From NCBI GenBank assembly GCA_009783495.1, contig WRDJ01000011.1, positions 1 through 9,052 on the forward strand: DNA of 9,052 bases, given 5' to 3'. Below, piece by piece: positions 1 through 6,202 of the stretch (positions are counted from its first letter, which is position 1; each line of letters opens with the position of its first letter). The translations under genes were made by a program, and so were the position numbers. This stretch comes from Clostridiales bacterium. Its GTDB lineage: Bacteria > Bacillota > Dehalobacteriia > UBA4068. Below the pieces are notes generated by a model. It saw nothing but the letters and a program-made list of their open reading frames with translations. It made no database searches and had not been told where the DNA came from.

Positions 1-1
1 G

Positions 2-364
2 GCGGAGGCCTTGGACAGCGATTTTCTCAGCATGATGAATTATTCCGGGGATGATTTGCAGGAGGTGTGGGCACAGCCGGATCTGGTGCTGAAAATGGCC
101 TGCCGTTTAAACCGCATCTATGCCAAGAGGAACTTGTTTTGCGGCGAGTGCGGCTCACAAAATATTGACGTAGAAACCGGCCTCGACAACAAGATCGGGT
201 TGCTTTGCGGCGATTGCGGGGCGGGCGGCTTCCTTTCCGCTTGGCGGCGCTCTTCCTGGCATATCCTGCGGCGCGCGGAAAAGGTGCTGCTGAGCAAGGA
301 GGGTCTGCGCCTGAAGCTGGGCAAAGAGACGCGCAAGCTGCGCCGGGGGCGCGAAAACGAATAA
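2..364 (+). CDS. 3' part of a gene for an unrecognised Cys4 zinc-knuckle protein
   Basis: The frame is open to the left edge, so this is probably the C-terminal part of a longer gene. The possible starts (TTG at 11, ATG at 32 or 35) have no properly spaced ribosome binding site. About 120 residues are visible. Counting from the TTG, two Cys-x2-Cys knuckles (CGEC at residues 44-47 and CGDC at 66-69) sit 18 residues apart, a typical zinc-ribbon spacing. The C-terminal ~40 residues are very basic (many Arg and Lys), which would suit nucleic-acid binding or an exposed tail. The N-terminal part is acidic. I do not recognise the family and assign no function. The stop is 180 bases before the aldolase gene, with a palindromic repeat between, so the two are probably not one operon. 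Being a real gene is likely because the Cys pairs are well spaced and codon use is like its neighbours. Confidence 0.6.
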   Translation, partial: AEALDSDFLSMMNYSGDDLQEVWAQPDLVLKMACRLNRIYAKRNLFCGECGSQNIDVETGLDNKIGLLCGDCGAGGFLSAWRRSSWHILRRAEKVLLSKEGLRLKLGKETRKLRRGRENE

Positions 365-394
365 CGGGCCGCCAAACGAACCCACGCAGTCTCT

Positions 395-439
395 TTTTTT
401 GAGAAGGCGTTGGCCTTCGGCCAACGCCTTCTCAAAAAA
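395..439. repeat. Near-perfect palindrome with 21-bp arms
   Basis: The arms 395-415 and 419-439 are exact reverse complements around a 3-base centre (TTC, 416-418). The core arm is GAGAAGGCGTTGGCC (401-415), flanked on the outside by T6 on the left and A6 on the right. A transcript from either strand would form a very stable hairpin. The T-run lies before and the A-run after the hairpin on both strands, so neither strand has the U-tract following the stem that defines an intrinsic terminator. It is better described as an intergenic palindromic repeat, perhaps a dispersed element. It could still act in mRNA 3'-end protection or as a transcription barrier for the gene ending at 364. Confidence 0.75.
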
Positions 440-445
440 CCTTGT

Positions 446-480
446 TCTCCCTCCCCGGAGAGGGGGTCAGGGGGCGAGGA
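446..480. repeat. REP-like G-rich intergenic segment
   Basis: A C-rich run (CTCCCTCCCC) is followed at once by a purine-rich run (GGAGAGGGGGTCAGGGGG) and GAGGA. CCCTC (449-453) can pair with GAGGG (460-464). The pattern of a short CCCTC/GAGGG hairpin followed by a G-rich tail resembles dispersed REP-like intergenic sequences seen in many bacterial genomes (recalled resemblance, not a search). It lies directly beside the long palindrome, so both may be parts of one composite element. Confidence 0.4.
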
Positions 481-496
481 TAAAAAAGCGCCGGTA

Positions 497-524
497 TTGA
501 CCATGTCAAAATATAAAATATAAT
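497..524 (+). promoter_or_regulatory. Sigma-A-type promoter of the aldolase gene, with an inverted repeat on the -35
   Basis: TTGACC (497-502) and a perfect TATAAT (519-524) are separated by 16 bases. The -35 is embedded in the inverted repeat TTGAC-CAT-GTCAA (497-509), a possible operator. Transcription would be expected to start near 530-531, which falls inside the ribosome binding site AAGGAGG (529-535). The mRNA leader would therefore be almost absent. Either the real start is a few bases upstream or this near-consensus match is not the promoter in use. Confidence 0.5.
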
Positions 525-543
525 TTTTAAGGAGGGGTTTCTC

Positions 544-1398
544 ATGCCGTTGGTACCTATGAAGCAACTTTTGGACAAAGCGGAAAGCGGCGGCTATGCA
601 GTGGGCGCTTTCAACTGCAACAACATGGAGATCGTGCAGGCCATCGTGGAGGCGGCCGCCGCCGAAAAAGCGCCGGTGATCGTGCAGGCCAGTCAGGGAG
701 CCATCAAATATGCCGGGATCGAGTATATCGTGGCGCTGACCCGGCTGGCGGCGGAGCAGGCGCCCGTCCCGGTGGCGCTGCACCTGGATCACGGCACCAG
801 CTTCGCTCAGGTCATGCAATGTATCGCCCGGGGGTTCAGCTCCGTGATGATTGACGGATCCAAATATCCTTTGGAGGAGAATATCGCTCTCACCAAAAAG
901 GTGCTGGAGGCGGCCAGGGCGGTGGGCGTGACCGTTGAAGCCGAACTGGGCAAGATCGGCGGCACAGAGGACGACATTTTCGTCAGCGAAAAAGAAGCCA
1001 ACTATACCGACCCGGAAGAGGCGCGCTATTTCGTGGAAAAAACCGCGCCGGACGCTCTGGCCATCGCCATCGGCACGGCGCACGGGCAATATAAGGGCGA
1101 ACCCAAGCTCGACCAGGAACGCCTTTCCCTCATCCGCTCTTTGGTCAAGATACCCATCGTGCTGCACGGTTCCTCCGGCGTGCCGGATGACGCCATCACG
1201 GAGGCCATTTCGCGAGGAGTGCGCAAGGTCAACATTGACACCAATATACGCGAGGCTTTCATGGGCGGCGTGAAGCGCGCGCTGGCGGCCAACGCCGACG
1301 AGATAGACCCGCGCAAGGCGCTGGGCCCGGCCAAGGCAGCCATGATCGAAATCGTCAGGGAAAAAATCCGGCTCTTTGGCAGCGCCGGCCAGGCTTAA
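544..1398 (+). CDS. fba: Class II fructose-bisphosphate aldolase (FbaA type)
   Basis: Zinc-dependent aldolase that reversibly cleaves fructose 1,6-bisphosphate to glyceraldehyde 3-phosphate and dihydroxyacetone phosphate, in the cytoplasm, for glycolysis and gluconeogenesis. The 284 residues match the usual length of the Gram-positive enzymes and fill a single TIM barrel. Visible landmarks are LDHGT with catalytic Asp82 and zinc ligand His83, Glu134 in VEAELG, and zinc ligands His180 (TAHG) and His208 (LHGSSG). The loop GKIGGTEDD (residues 136-144) and the NIDTN phosphate-site segment (230-234) are also family features. ATG at 544 is supported by AAGGAGG eight bases upstream. The gene ends in its own terminator, so it is probably transcribed alone. 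Tagatose-bisphosphate aldolases (GatY/KbaY) share this fold and these motifs. No galactitol or tagatose genes are in view, so the glycolytic role is preferred, but the substrate is not proven by sequence. Confidence 0.93.
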   Translation: MPLVPMKQLLDKAESGGYAVGAFNCNNMEIVQAIVEAAAAEKAPVIVQASQGAIKYAGIEYIVALTRLAAEQAPVPVALHLDHGTSFAQVMQCIARGFSSVMIDGSKYPLEENIALTKKVLEAARAVGVTVEAELGKIGGTEDDIFVSEKEANYTDPEEARYFVEKTAPDALAIAIGTAHGQYKGEPKLDQERLSLIRSLVKIPIVLHGSSGVPDDAITEAISRGVRKVNIDTNIREAFMGGVKRALAANADEIDPRKALGPAKAAMIEIVREKIRLFGSAGQA

Positions 1399-1407
1399 AT
1401 CAAGAAG

Positions 1408-1438
1408 AAAAGGGGCCGTCAAAAGGCGGTCTCTTTTT
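1408..1438 (+). terminator. Intrinsic terminator after the aldolase gene
   Basis: AAAAGGGGCCG (1408-1418) pairs with CGGTCTCTTTT (1427-1437), allowing two G-U pairs, around an 8-base loop. The stem runs into T5 (1434-1438). It starts ten bases after the stop codon, the usual position for a terminator. Confidence 0.65.
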
Positions 1439-1457
1439 GATAACGGGCGACGTTCGG

Positions 1458-1478
1458 CGGCGGGAAGCCCGCCGTTTT
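1458..1478 (+). terminator. Second hairpin with T4, possible tandem terminator or attenuator
   Basis: CGGCGGG (1458-1464) and CCCGCCG (1468-1474) form a perfect 7-bp GC stem with an AAG loop, followed by TTTT (1475-1478). It lies only 33 bases before the next start codon, so it is either a second terminator for the aldolase transcript or a leader hairpin controlling the downstream gene. The T-run is short, so strength is uncertain. Confidence 0.5.
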
Positions 1479-1511
1479 ACCGCCTCAAACAACAAAAAAG
1501 GGGGGACATCC

Positions 1512-2132
1512 ATGCTTTTCGTCACCTGCGCCTTATTAAAAGAAGAAGCAGCCTTGGCGCAGGAGGCGTGCGGCATTTTTCCACCCACGCTTTTCCTGCC
1601 TGAAGAGACGCACGGACAGCCATCCTCGCTGCCGCGCGCGCTCGAAGCCCTGCTCTCCGGCGGAGAATTTTCCGGGCCGCTGCTCTTGGCGGGTGGCTGG
1701 TGCGGACACGGGCTGGCCGGATACCGCCCGCCCTTCCAACTGGTCGCGCCGAGGGCCTCGGATTGCCCGGAGTTACTACTTTTCCCTGAGAAGAAGGAAC
1801 CCGGCGTCTATTATCTGAGCGAAAGCTGGTTAAACAGCGAAAACTCCCTGCCGCGGCAATTTCAGGCGGCTTGCGAAAAACACGGCCGCGAAAAAGCCCT
1901 GCGCATATATGACCGCCTTTTTGCCGGATACCATGCCCTCTGCCTGCTGGAAAACCCCGCGCGTGCGCCCCTGGCCGCCCGGGAAGCCGCCCTCTCTTTG
2001 GCGCGGCTCTTGCGCCTTGAGCTTAAAACGGCGCCTGCCGGCGCCGTTCTTTTGCAAAAAATGCTGCGCGGGGAATGGGAGGGGCATTTTCATGTTTTCC
2101 CGGCCAATGAACCCGTCCCCGCTTTTTATTAA
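1512..2132 (+). CDS. DUF1638-like protein of unknown function
   Basis: A 206-residue soluble protein with no signal peptide or membrane segment. The central block resembles the DUF1638 family as I recall it: a glycine/cysteine stretch (GGWCGHGLAG, residues 61-70), then LVAPRASDC (77-85), PGVYYLSESW (97-106), and a helical segment with YDRLFAGYHAL (133-143). Conserved Cys64, His66, Asp84 and Cys85 could bind a metal or cofactor, but this is inference. DUF1638 members are often reported near corrinoid methyltransferase genes in anaerobes; none is visible here. The start at 1512 is chosen because a G-rich ribosome binding site (AAGGGGGG, ending at 1505) lies six bases upstream. An in-frame TTG at 1437 would begin inside the terminator T-run and is rejected. 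No promoter is visible between the preceding hairpin and the start. The biochemical role is unknown. Confidence 0.75.
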   Translation: MLFVTCALLKEEAALAQEACGIFPPTLFLPEETHGQPSSLPRALEALLSGGEFSGPLLLAGGWCGHGLAGYRPPFQLVAPRASDCPELLLFPEKKEPGVYYLSESWLNSENSLPRQFQAACEKHGREKALRIYDRLFAGYHALCLLENPARAPLAAREAALSLARLLRLELKTAPAGAVLLQKMLRGEWEGHFHVFPANEPVPAFY

Positions 2133-2139
2133 TGAAAAA

Positions 2140-2172
2140 ACCGGCAATTCTCCCCGGTAACACGGAGTTTTT
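2140..2172 (+). terminator. Weak terminator candidate after the DUF1638-like gene
   Basis: ACCGG (2140-2144) can pair with CCGGT (2154-2158). Alternatively CTCC (2150-2153) pairs with GGAG (2164-2167), immediately followed by T5 (2168-2172). The second option has the correct T-run but only a 4-bp stem. Position just after the stop suits a terminator; strength is doubtful. Confidence 0.3.
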
Positions 2173-2183
2173 CCGACAAACAC

Positions 2184-2199
2184 AAGTTTTGCATAACTT
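2184..2199. promoter_or_regulatory. Inverted repeat upstream of the NRPS promoter, possible operator
   Basis: AAGTT (2184-2188) and AACTT (2195-2199) are exact inverted copies separated by six bases. They end 15 bases before the -35 of the NRPS promoter candidate, a place where an activator could bind. The arms are short and could occur by chance. Confidence 0.2.
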
Positions 2200-2214
2200 T
2201 TATCGTCCGGGGGC

Positions 2215-2255
2215 TTTACAAGCGCATGACTGTTTGCTACAATATCTGATATAAT
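2215..2255 (+). promoter_or_regulatory. Promoter of the NRPS-kinase-regulator operon
   Basis: TTTACA (2215-2220) and TACAAT (2238-2243) have the ideal 17-base spacing and predict a start near 2250, giving a leader of about 70 bases. A perfect TATAAT at 2250-2255 offers a second, overlapping -10, but its -35 region (TGACTG, 2227-2232) is poor. This is the only convincing promoter seen between here and the end of the window, which supports one transcription unit for the three downstream genes. Confidence 0.55.
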
Positions 2256-2319
2256 GAGACATTTTCCAGGCTGTCCATGTTTTTATGCGCGTTTATAAAG
2301 AAGGATGGGGGGTATCGCC

Positions 2320-5300
2320 ATGCCTGCCGACCAAGAGCAGCATCCTCTTTCCACCCCGCAGAAGGGCATTTGGTATACGGAAAAGTTTTATCCCGGCACC
2401 AGCATCGCTGGGGTCTCCGGCACCATGCGCCTCAAGGCGCCCGTTGACTTTTCCCTGCTGGAGCAGGCGCTCAACCTGCTCATCGAAAACAACGATTCCC
2501 TGCGCCTGCGCGTTTGCATGGCGGATAATGAAGCGCGCCAGTATGTCGCACCCCACGCCTATCAGAAATTCGAGGTCAAGGATTTTTCCGATTCCGAAGA
2601 GGGCGACCTGCGCACCTGGGAAACCATGATGACGACCACGCCGCTTTTTGCGGAGAACGCCGCTCTTTTCCGCGCCGTGCTCCTGAAAATTGACGAAAAG
2701 ACCTGCGGATATTTTCTCTCGCTCCATCACCTGATCAGCGACGCCTGGAGCATGGTGCTGATCGGCGACGAGGTTATGCGCTATTATCTCGATCTGCAAA
2801 AAGGAATGACGGAGGGCGGGCAAAAGCCCTCTTATCTGGATTTTCTGCGAGAAGAGCGCGGTTATCTCGAATCCGAGCGCCGCAAAAAAGACGCCGCTTT
2901 CTGGCGGGAGCAGTTTGAGACACTGCCGGAAATGGTGGGGATCAAGGCGCGCAAATCGCGCAAGACCAACACCGCGGCCGCCCGCAAGACCTATGTCCTG
3001 CCGCGCCGCCTTTGCAACAGGGTACGCGAATATATCGCAAATTCCGGCGTTTCCATGTTCGTCACCTTCATGGGCGCTTTCATCATCTATCTCAACCGCA
3101 TCACCGGCTGTGAAGACACGGTGATCGGCGTGCCCGTATTCGGGCGCTATACCCCGAAAATGAAGGAAACGCTGGGCATGTTCGTCTCCACCACGCCCTT
3201 CCGCGCCAGCATTGACACGAAGGAGACCTATGCGGAGTTCAACAAGGCGCTCACCAAACGATGGATGAGCGCGCTGCGCCACCAGCGTTTTCCCATTGAC
3301 GAGATTCTGCACGATGTGAGAAGCCGTTTCGGCGACGTTGAACGCATATATGACATCGTTTTTTCTTATCAAAACGCCAAGTTCGAACCAAGCGAAGATT
3401 CGCTGAACCAAGGGGCGACCTGGCATTTCAGCGCCCACCAGCGGGAGTCGTTGGCCATTCACATCAACGAGCGCGAAGGCGACGGCAAAATCACCCTCGA
3501 TTATGATTATCTGACGGAAATTTTCCACGTCAAGGATATTGACGCGCTGCACGACCATTATACCCGTCTGCTTTGGCATGCGCTTGACGCCCCGCAGACC
3601 CCGATCAAAAAGATCGAGATGGTCTCTGAAAAGGAAAAGGCGCGCATTTTGAAAGAATTCAACAATACGGACGCCGATTTTCCGCAAGAGCGCAGTATGC
3701 TCAGCTTCTTCGAGGAACGGGCGGCGCGCACCCCGAAAGAGACCGCTTTGCTTTTTAACGGTTCTTCCCTTACATACGGCGAACTGAACGCCCGGGCCAA
3801 CGCGTTGGCGTGGCGGCTGCGCGAAAAAGGCGTGGCGCGCGAAAGCGTGGTCGCCTTGATGCTGCGCCGCTCCTTCGAGATGATGACGGGCATTTTGGGC
3901 ATCTGGAAGGCGGGCGGGGCCTATCTGCCCATTGACCCGGACTACCCGGAAGAGCGCGTCGCTTATATGCTGGAGGACGGCGGGGCGCGTGTTTTGCTCA
4001 CCGCTTCCCCGGTCGCGAGAAGGCCGGCGGCCTTTACGGGCGAGGTTCTGCAGATTGACCTGATCCCGCCGGATGAGACCCTCGCAGCCCCTAGTGACCC
4101 GCCTTCGCCCCTCGACGCGGCCTATGTCATATATACCTCCGGCTCCACCGGACAAGCCAAGGGCGTGCTGGTGGAACACCGGGCGCTGGTCAACCGCATC
4201 AACTGGAAAAACCGCAAATATCCCCTCACGCCGAACGACGTCATTTTGCAGAAAACCACCTATACCTTCGACGTTTCCGTTTGGGAGCTGGTCTGGTGGT
4301 TCTTCGCCGGGGTGAAGATGGTCTTTCTCGAGCCGGAGGCGGAAAGGCACCCGGACAGATTGATTGACGCCATCGCGTCCTATAAAATAACCACCATGCA
4401 TTTCGTGCCTTCCATGCTCAGCGCCTTCCTCGGTTTTGCGGAATCGCATCGCGATTCCCAGCGCCTGGCCAGCCTTAGATATGTCTTTGCCAGCGGCGAG
4501 GCGCTCACTCCGCAGCATGTGAACCGCTTCAACTCTTTGGCCGGCCCCGTTTCCGGCGCGCGGCTTTATAATCTTTACGGGCCCACCGAGGCGGCCATTG
4601 ACGTTTCCTATTATGATTGCCCCGGAGACGCCAAACAGCGCGTCATCCCCATCGGCAAGCCCATCGAAAACATCCAGCTTTATATCGTTGACCGGCACAT
4701 GAACCTCCAGCCCATAGGAATACCCGGCGAGCTCTGCATCGGCGGGGTGGGCCTGGCGCGCGGTTATCTGAACAAGCCCGCGCTCACCGCGGAAAAATTC
4801 GTTGACAACCCCTTTTCCCCGGGCCAGCGCCTTTATATGACGGGCGACCTGACGCGCTGGTTTCCCAAGGGCGACATCGAATATCTCGGTCGCATTGACC
4901 GGCAGATCAAACTGCGCGGCTTCCGCATCGAGTTGGGCGACATCCAATATCACCTAGAACAGCATCCCTCCATAAAAGAAGCGGTGGTCGTCTGCAGCGA
5001 AGGCGCGAAAGGCGACAAATATCTCGCCGCCTATTATGTGGCGCAGGAGGAGGTCCCCGCCGTCACGCTGCGCGATTTCCTGGCTAAACGCCTGCCGGAA
5101 TATATGGTGCCCGCCTATTTCATCAAGGTGGAACGCATCCCGCTTTTCAGCAACGGCAAGGCCAACGCCGCCCTGCTGCCCGCGCCCACCTCCGCGCTTT
5201 CCGCCCTGCCTGCCCGCGAGATCGTCGCGCCGCGCAACCAGGTGGAGGCCTTCGTGATGCGCGCCTGGTCGGAAGTGCTGGAAATGGAGGATCTCAGCGT

Positions 5301-6198
5301 GACCGACGATTTCTTCAAGCTGGGCGGCGATTCCATCAACGCCATAGACATGGTCTGCCGCATGCCCAAACCGATCAATGTCAGCAAACTATACGAGCAC
5401 CCGGTGTTGGAGGATTTCGCGCGCTGTTATGACGAGAAGGGCGACGGACGGCTCCTCACCCTGCTGGCCGGGGAAGAGGGCGCGGAAAAAGCCTATATCC
5501 TCTGCCCATACGGCGGCGGCGGCCCTTACAGCTATCTTGATCTGGCCAACCTGCTCTTTTCGCTTGATCCCGCCTGCTGCGTCTATTCCGTTAACCTGCC
5601 CGGACACGATTTCGGCGCTCAGGGCGGCGAAAACTTCCTCTCCGTGCGCGACGCCGCCACGCTCATCCTGCGGGAAAGCGCGCAGCGCATCCGCGGCAAA
5701 ATCACCGTCTATACGCATTGCGTGGGCGCAGCACTGGGCGTGGAACTGGTGCGCCTGTTTGAGCTGGCCGGGGCCGGCGTGAAGGCGCTTTTCATCGGCG
5801 CCATCCTGCCCGCCGCCCATGTCGCCGTTTATGGCTGGTTCTTCGACCCCTGGATGTTTTTCAACGATGCGCGGTTGATGAAGTTCCTGAACACGCTCGG
5901 CCTTGCCGCCGAAAGCATCGGCGGGAGAGAACGGGAGATGATGATGAAGGCCTTCCGGCACGATGTGCGCGCCTATTACCGCTATTTCGCCTGGTTCATG
6001 GGGCAAAAGGGCAAAAAGCTCTCCACCCCCGTTTATACCGTCCTGGGGGAGGACGACCGCCTGACGCGCCGCCAAAAAGGCAGTTGGGCGGCCATCAGCG
6101 AGAAGCCCATGACGGTGTACACGCTCGCTGCTGCCAGGCATTATTTCACCAAGACTCATGCCGGGGAACTGGCAGAGTTTTTGACGCAGCCGAGGTGA
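2320..6198 (+). CDS. Single-module NRPS, C-A(Ser)-T-TE, with a cysteine-type thioesterase
   Basis: Assembly-line enzyme of 1292 residues, predicted to load serine, join its amine to an incoming acyl or peptidyl group, and release the product. The C domain (about 8-440) has HHLISDA (136-142) and GMFVST. The A domain (about 450-945) has YTSGSTG (605-611), NLYGPTE (751-757) and YMTGD. By alignment from memory with EntF and GrsA, the specificity residues are D651 V652 W655 H694 F723 S725 L752 I760 D761 K947, i.e. DVWHFSLIDK, one conservative change from the EntF serine code. The T domain carries LGGDS with phosphopantetheine Ser1005, and is about three residues short after it. The TE (about 1050-1285) looks type II-like (CPYGGGG, LPGHD, GEDD). 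Its nucleophile elbow is THCVG, so Cys1134 replaces Ser, with His1274 and Asp1245/1246 as partners. ATG 2320 is preferred over 2305 because GGGGGG (2307-2312) is correctly spaced for it; 2305 directly abuts AAGG. Architecture and length are like EntF. No phosphopantetheinyl transferase is in view. Confidence 0.95.
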   Translation: MPADQEQHPLSTPQKGIWYTEKFYPGTSIAGVSGTMRLKAPVDFSLLEQALNLLIENNDSLRLRVCMADNEARQYVAPHAYQKFEVKDFSDSEEGDLRTWETMMTTTPLFAENAALFRAVLLKIDEKTCGYFLSLHHLISDAWSMVLIGDEVMRYYLDLQKGMTEGGQKPSYLDFLREERGYLESERRKKDAAFWREQFETLPEMVGIKARKSRKTNTAAARKTYVLPRRLCNRVREYIANSGVSMFVTFMGAFIIYLNRITGCEDTVIGVPVFGRYTPKMKETLGMFVSTTPFRASIDTKETYAEFNKALTKRWMSALRHQRFPIDEILHDVRSRFGDVERIYDIVFSYQNAKFEPSEDSLNQGATWHFSAHQRESLAIHINEREGDGKITLDYDYLTEIFHVKDIDALHDHYTRLLWHALDAPQTPIKKIEMVSEKEKARILKEFNNTDADFPQERSMLSFFEERAARTPKETALLFNGSSLTYGELNARANALAWRLREKGVARESVVALMLRRSFEMMTGILGIWKAGGAYLPIDPDYPEERVAYMLEDGGARVLLTASPVARRPAAFTGEVLQIDLIPPDETLAAPSDPPSPLDAAYVIYTSGSTGQAKGVLVEHRALVNRINWKNRKYPLTPNDVILQKTTYTFDVSVWELVWWFFAGVKMVFLEPEAERHPDRLIDAIASYKITTMHFVPSMLSAFLGFAESHRDSQRLASLRYVFASGEALTPQHVNRFNSLAGPVSGARLYNLYGPTEAAIDVSYYDCPGDAKQRVIPIGKPIENIQLYIVDRHMNLQPIGIPGELCIGGVGLARGYLNKPALTAEKFVDNPFSPGQRLYMTGDLTRWFPKGDIEYLGRIDRQIKLRGFRIELGDIQYHLEQHPSIKEAVVVCSEGAKGDKYLAAYYVAQEEVPAVTLRDFLAKRLPEYMVPAYFIKVERIPLFSNGKANAALLPAPTSALSALPAREIVAPRNQVEAFVMRAWSEVLEMEDLSVTDDFFKLGGDSINAIDMVCRMPKPINVSKLYEHPVLEDFARCYDEKGDGRLLTLLAGEEGAEKAYILCPYGGGGPYSYLDLANLLFSLDPACCVYSVNLPGHDFGAQGGENFLSVRDAATLILRESAQRIRGKITVYTHCVGAALGVELVRLFELAGAGVKALFIGAILPAAHVAVYGWFFDPWMFFNDARLMKFLNTLGLAAESIGGREREMMMKAFRHDVRAYYRYFAWFMGQKGKKLSTPVYTVLGEDDRLTRRQKGSWAAISEKPMTVYTLAAARHYFTKTHAGELAEFLTQPR

Positions 6199-6202
6199 TC
6201 CT

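Noticed and set aside
401..433. Intrinsic terminator for the first gene
   Set aside because: The stem is strong, but the run following it is A6 on both strands, with T6 preceding, so the U-tract is missing. It is listed as a repeat instead.
118..1422. 434-codon minus-strand open frame over the aldolase gene
   Set aside because: It spans the intergenic palindrome and a terminator, and the opposite strand encodes a well-supported aldolase.
1437..1511. N-terminal extension of the DUF1638-like protein from TTG 1437
   Set aside because: It begins in the terminator T-run, has no ribosome binding site and encodes a basic non-conserved stretch. ATG 1512 has a well-spaced G-rich site.
2305..2319. 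NRPS start at ATG 2305
   Set aside because: AAGG directly abuts this ATG with no spacing, whereas ATG 2320 has a G6 run seven bases upstream and starts the protein close to the C domain.
2293..4953. 886-codon open frame on the minus strand inside the NRPS gene
   Set aside because: The plus-strand frame encodes complete C and A domains with all core motifs. The antisense protein has no recognisable motif and arises because GC-rich codon use leaves few antisense stops.
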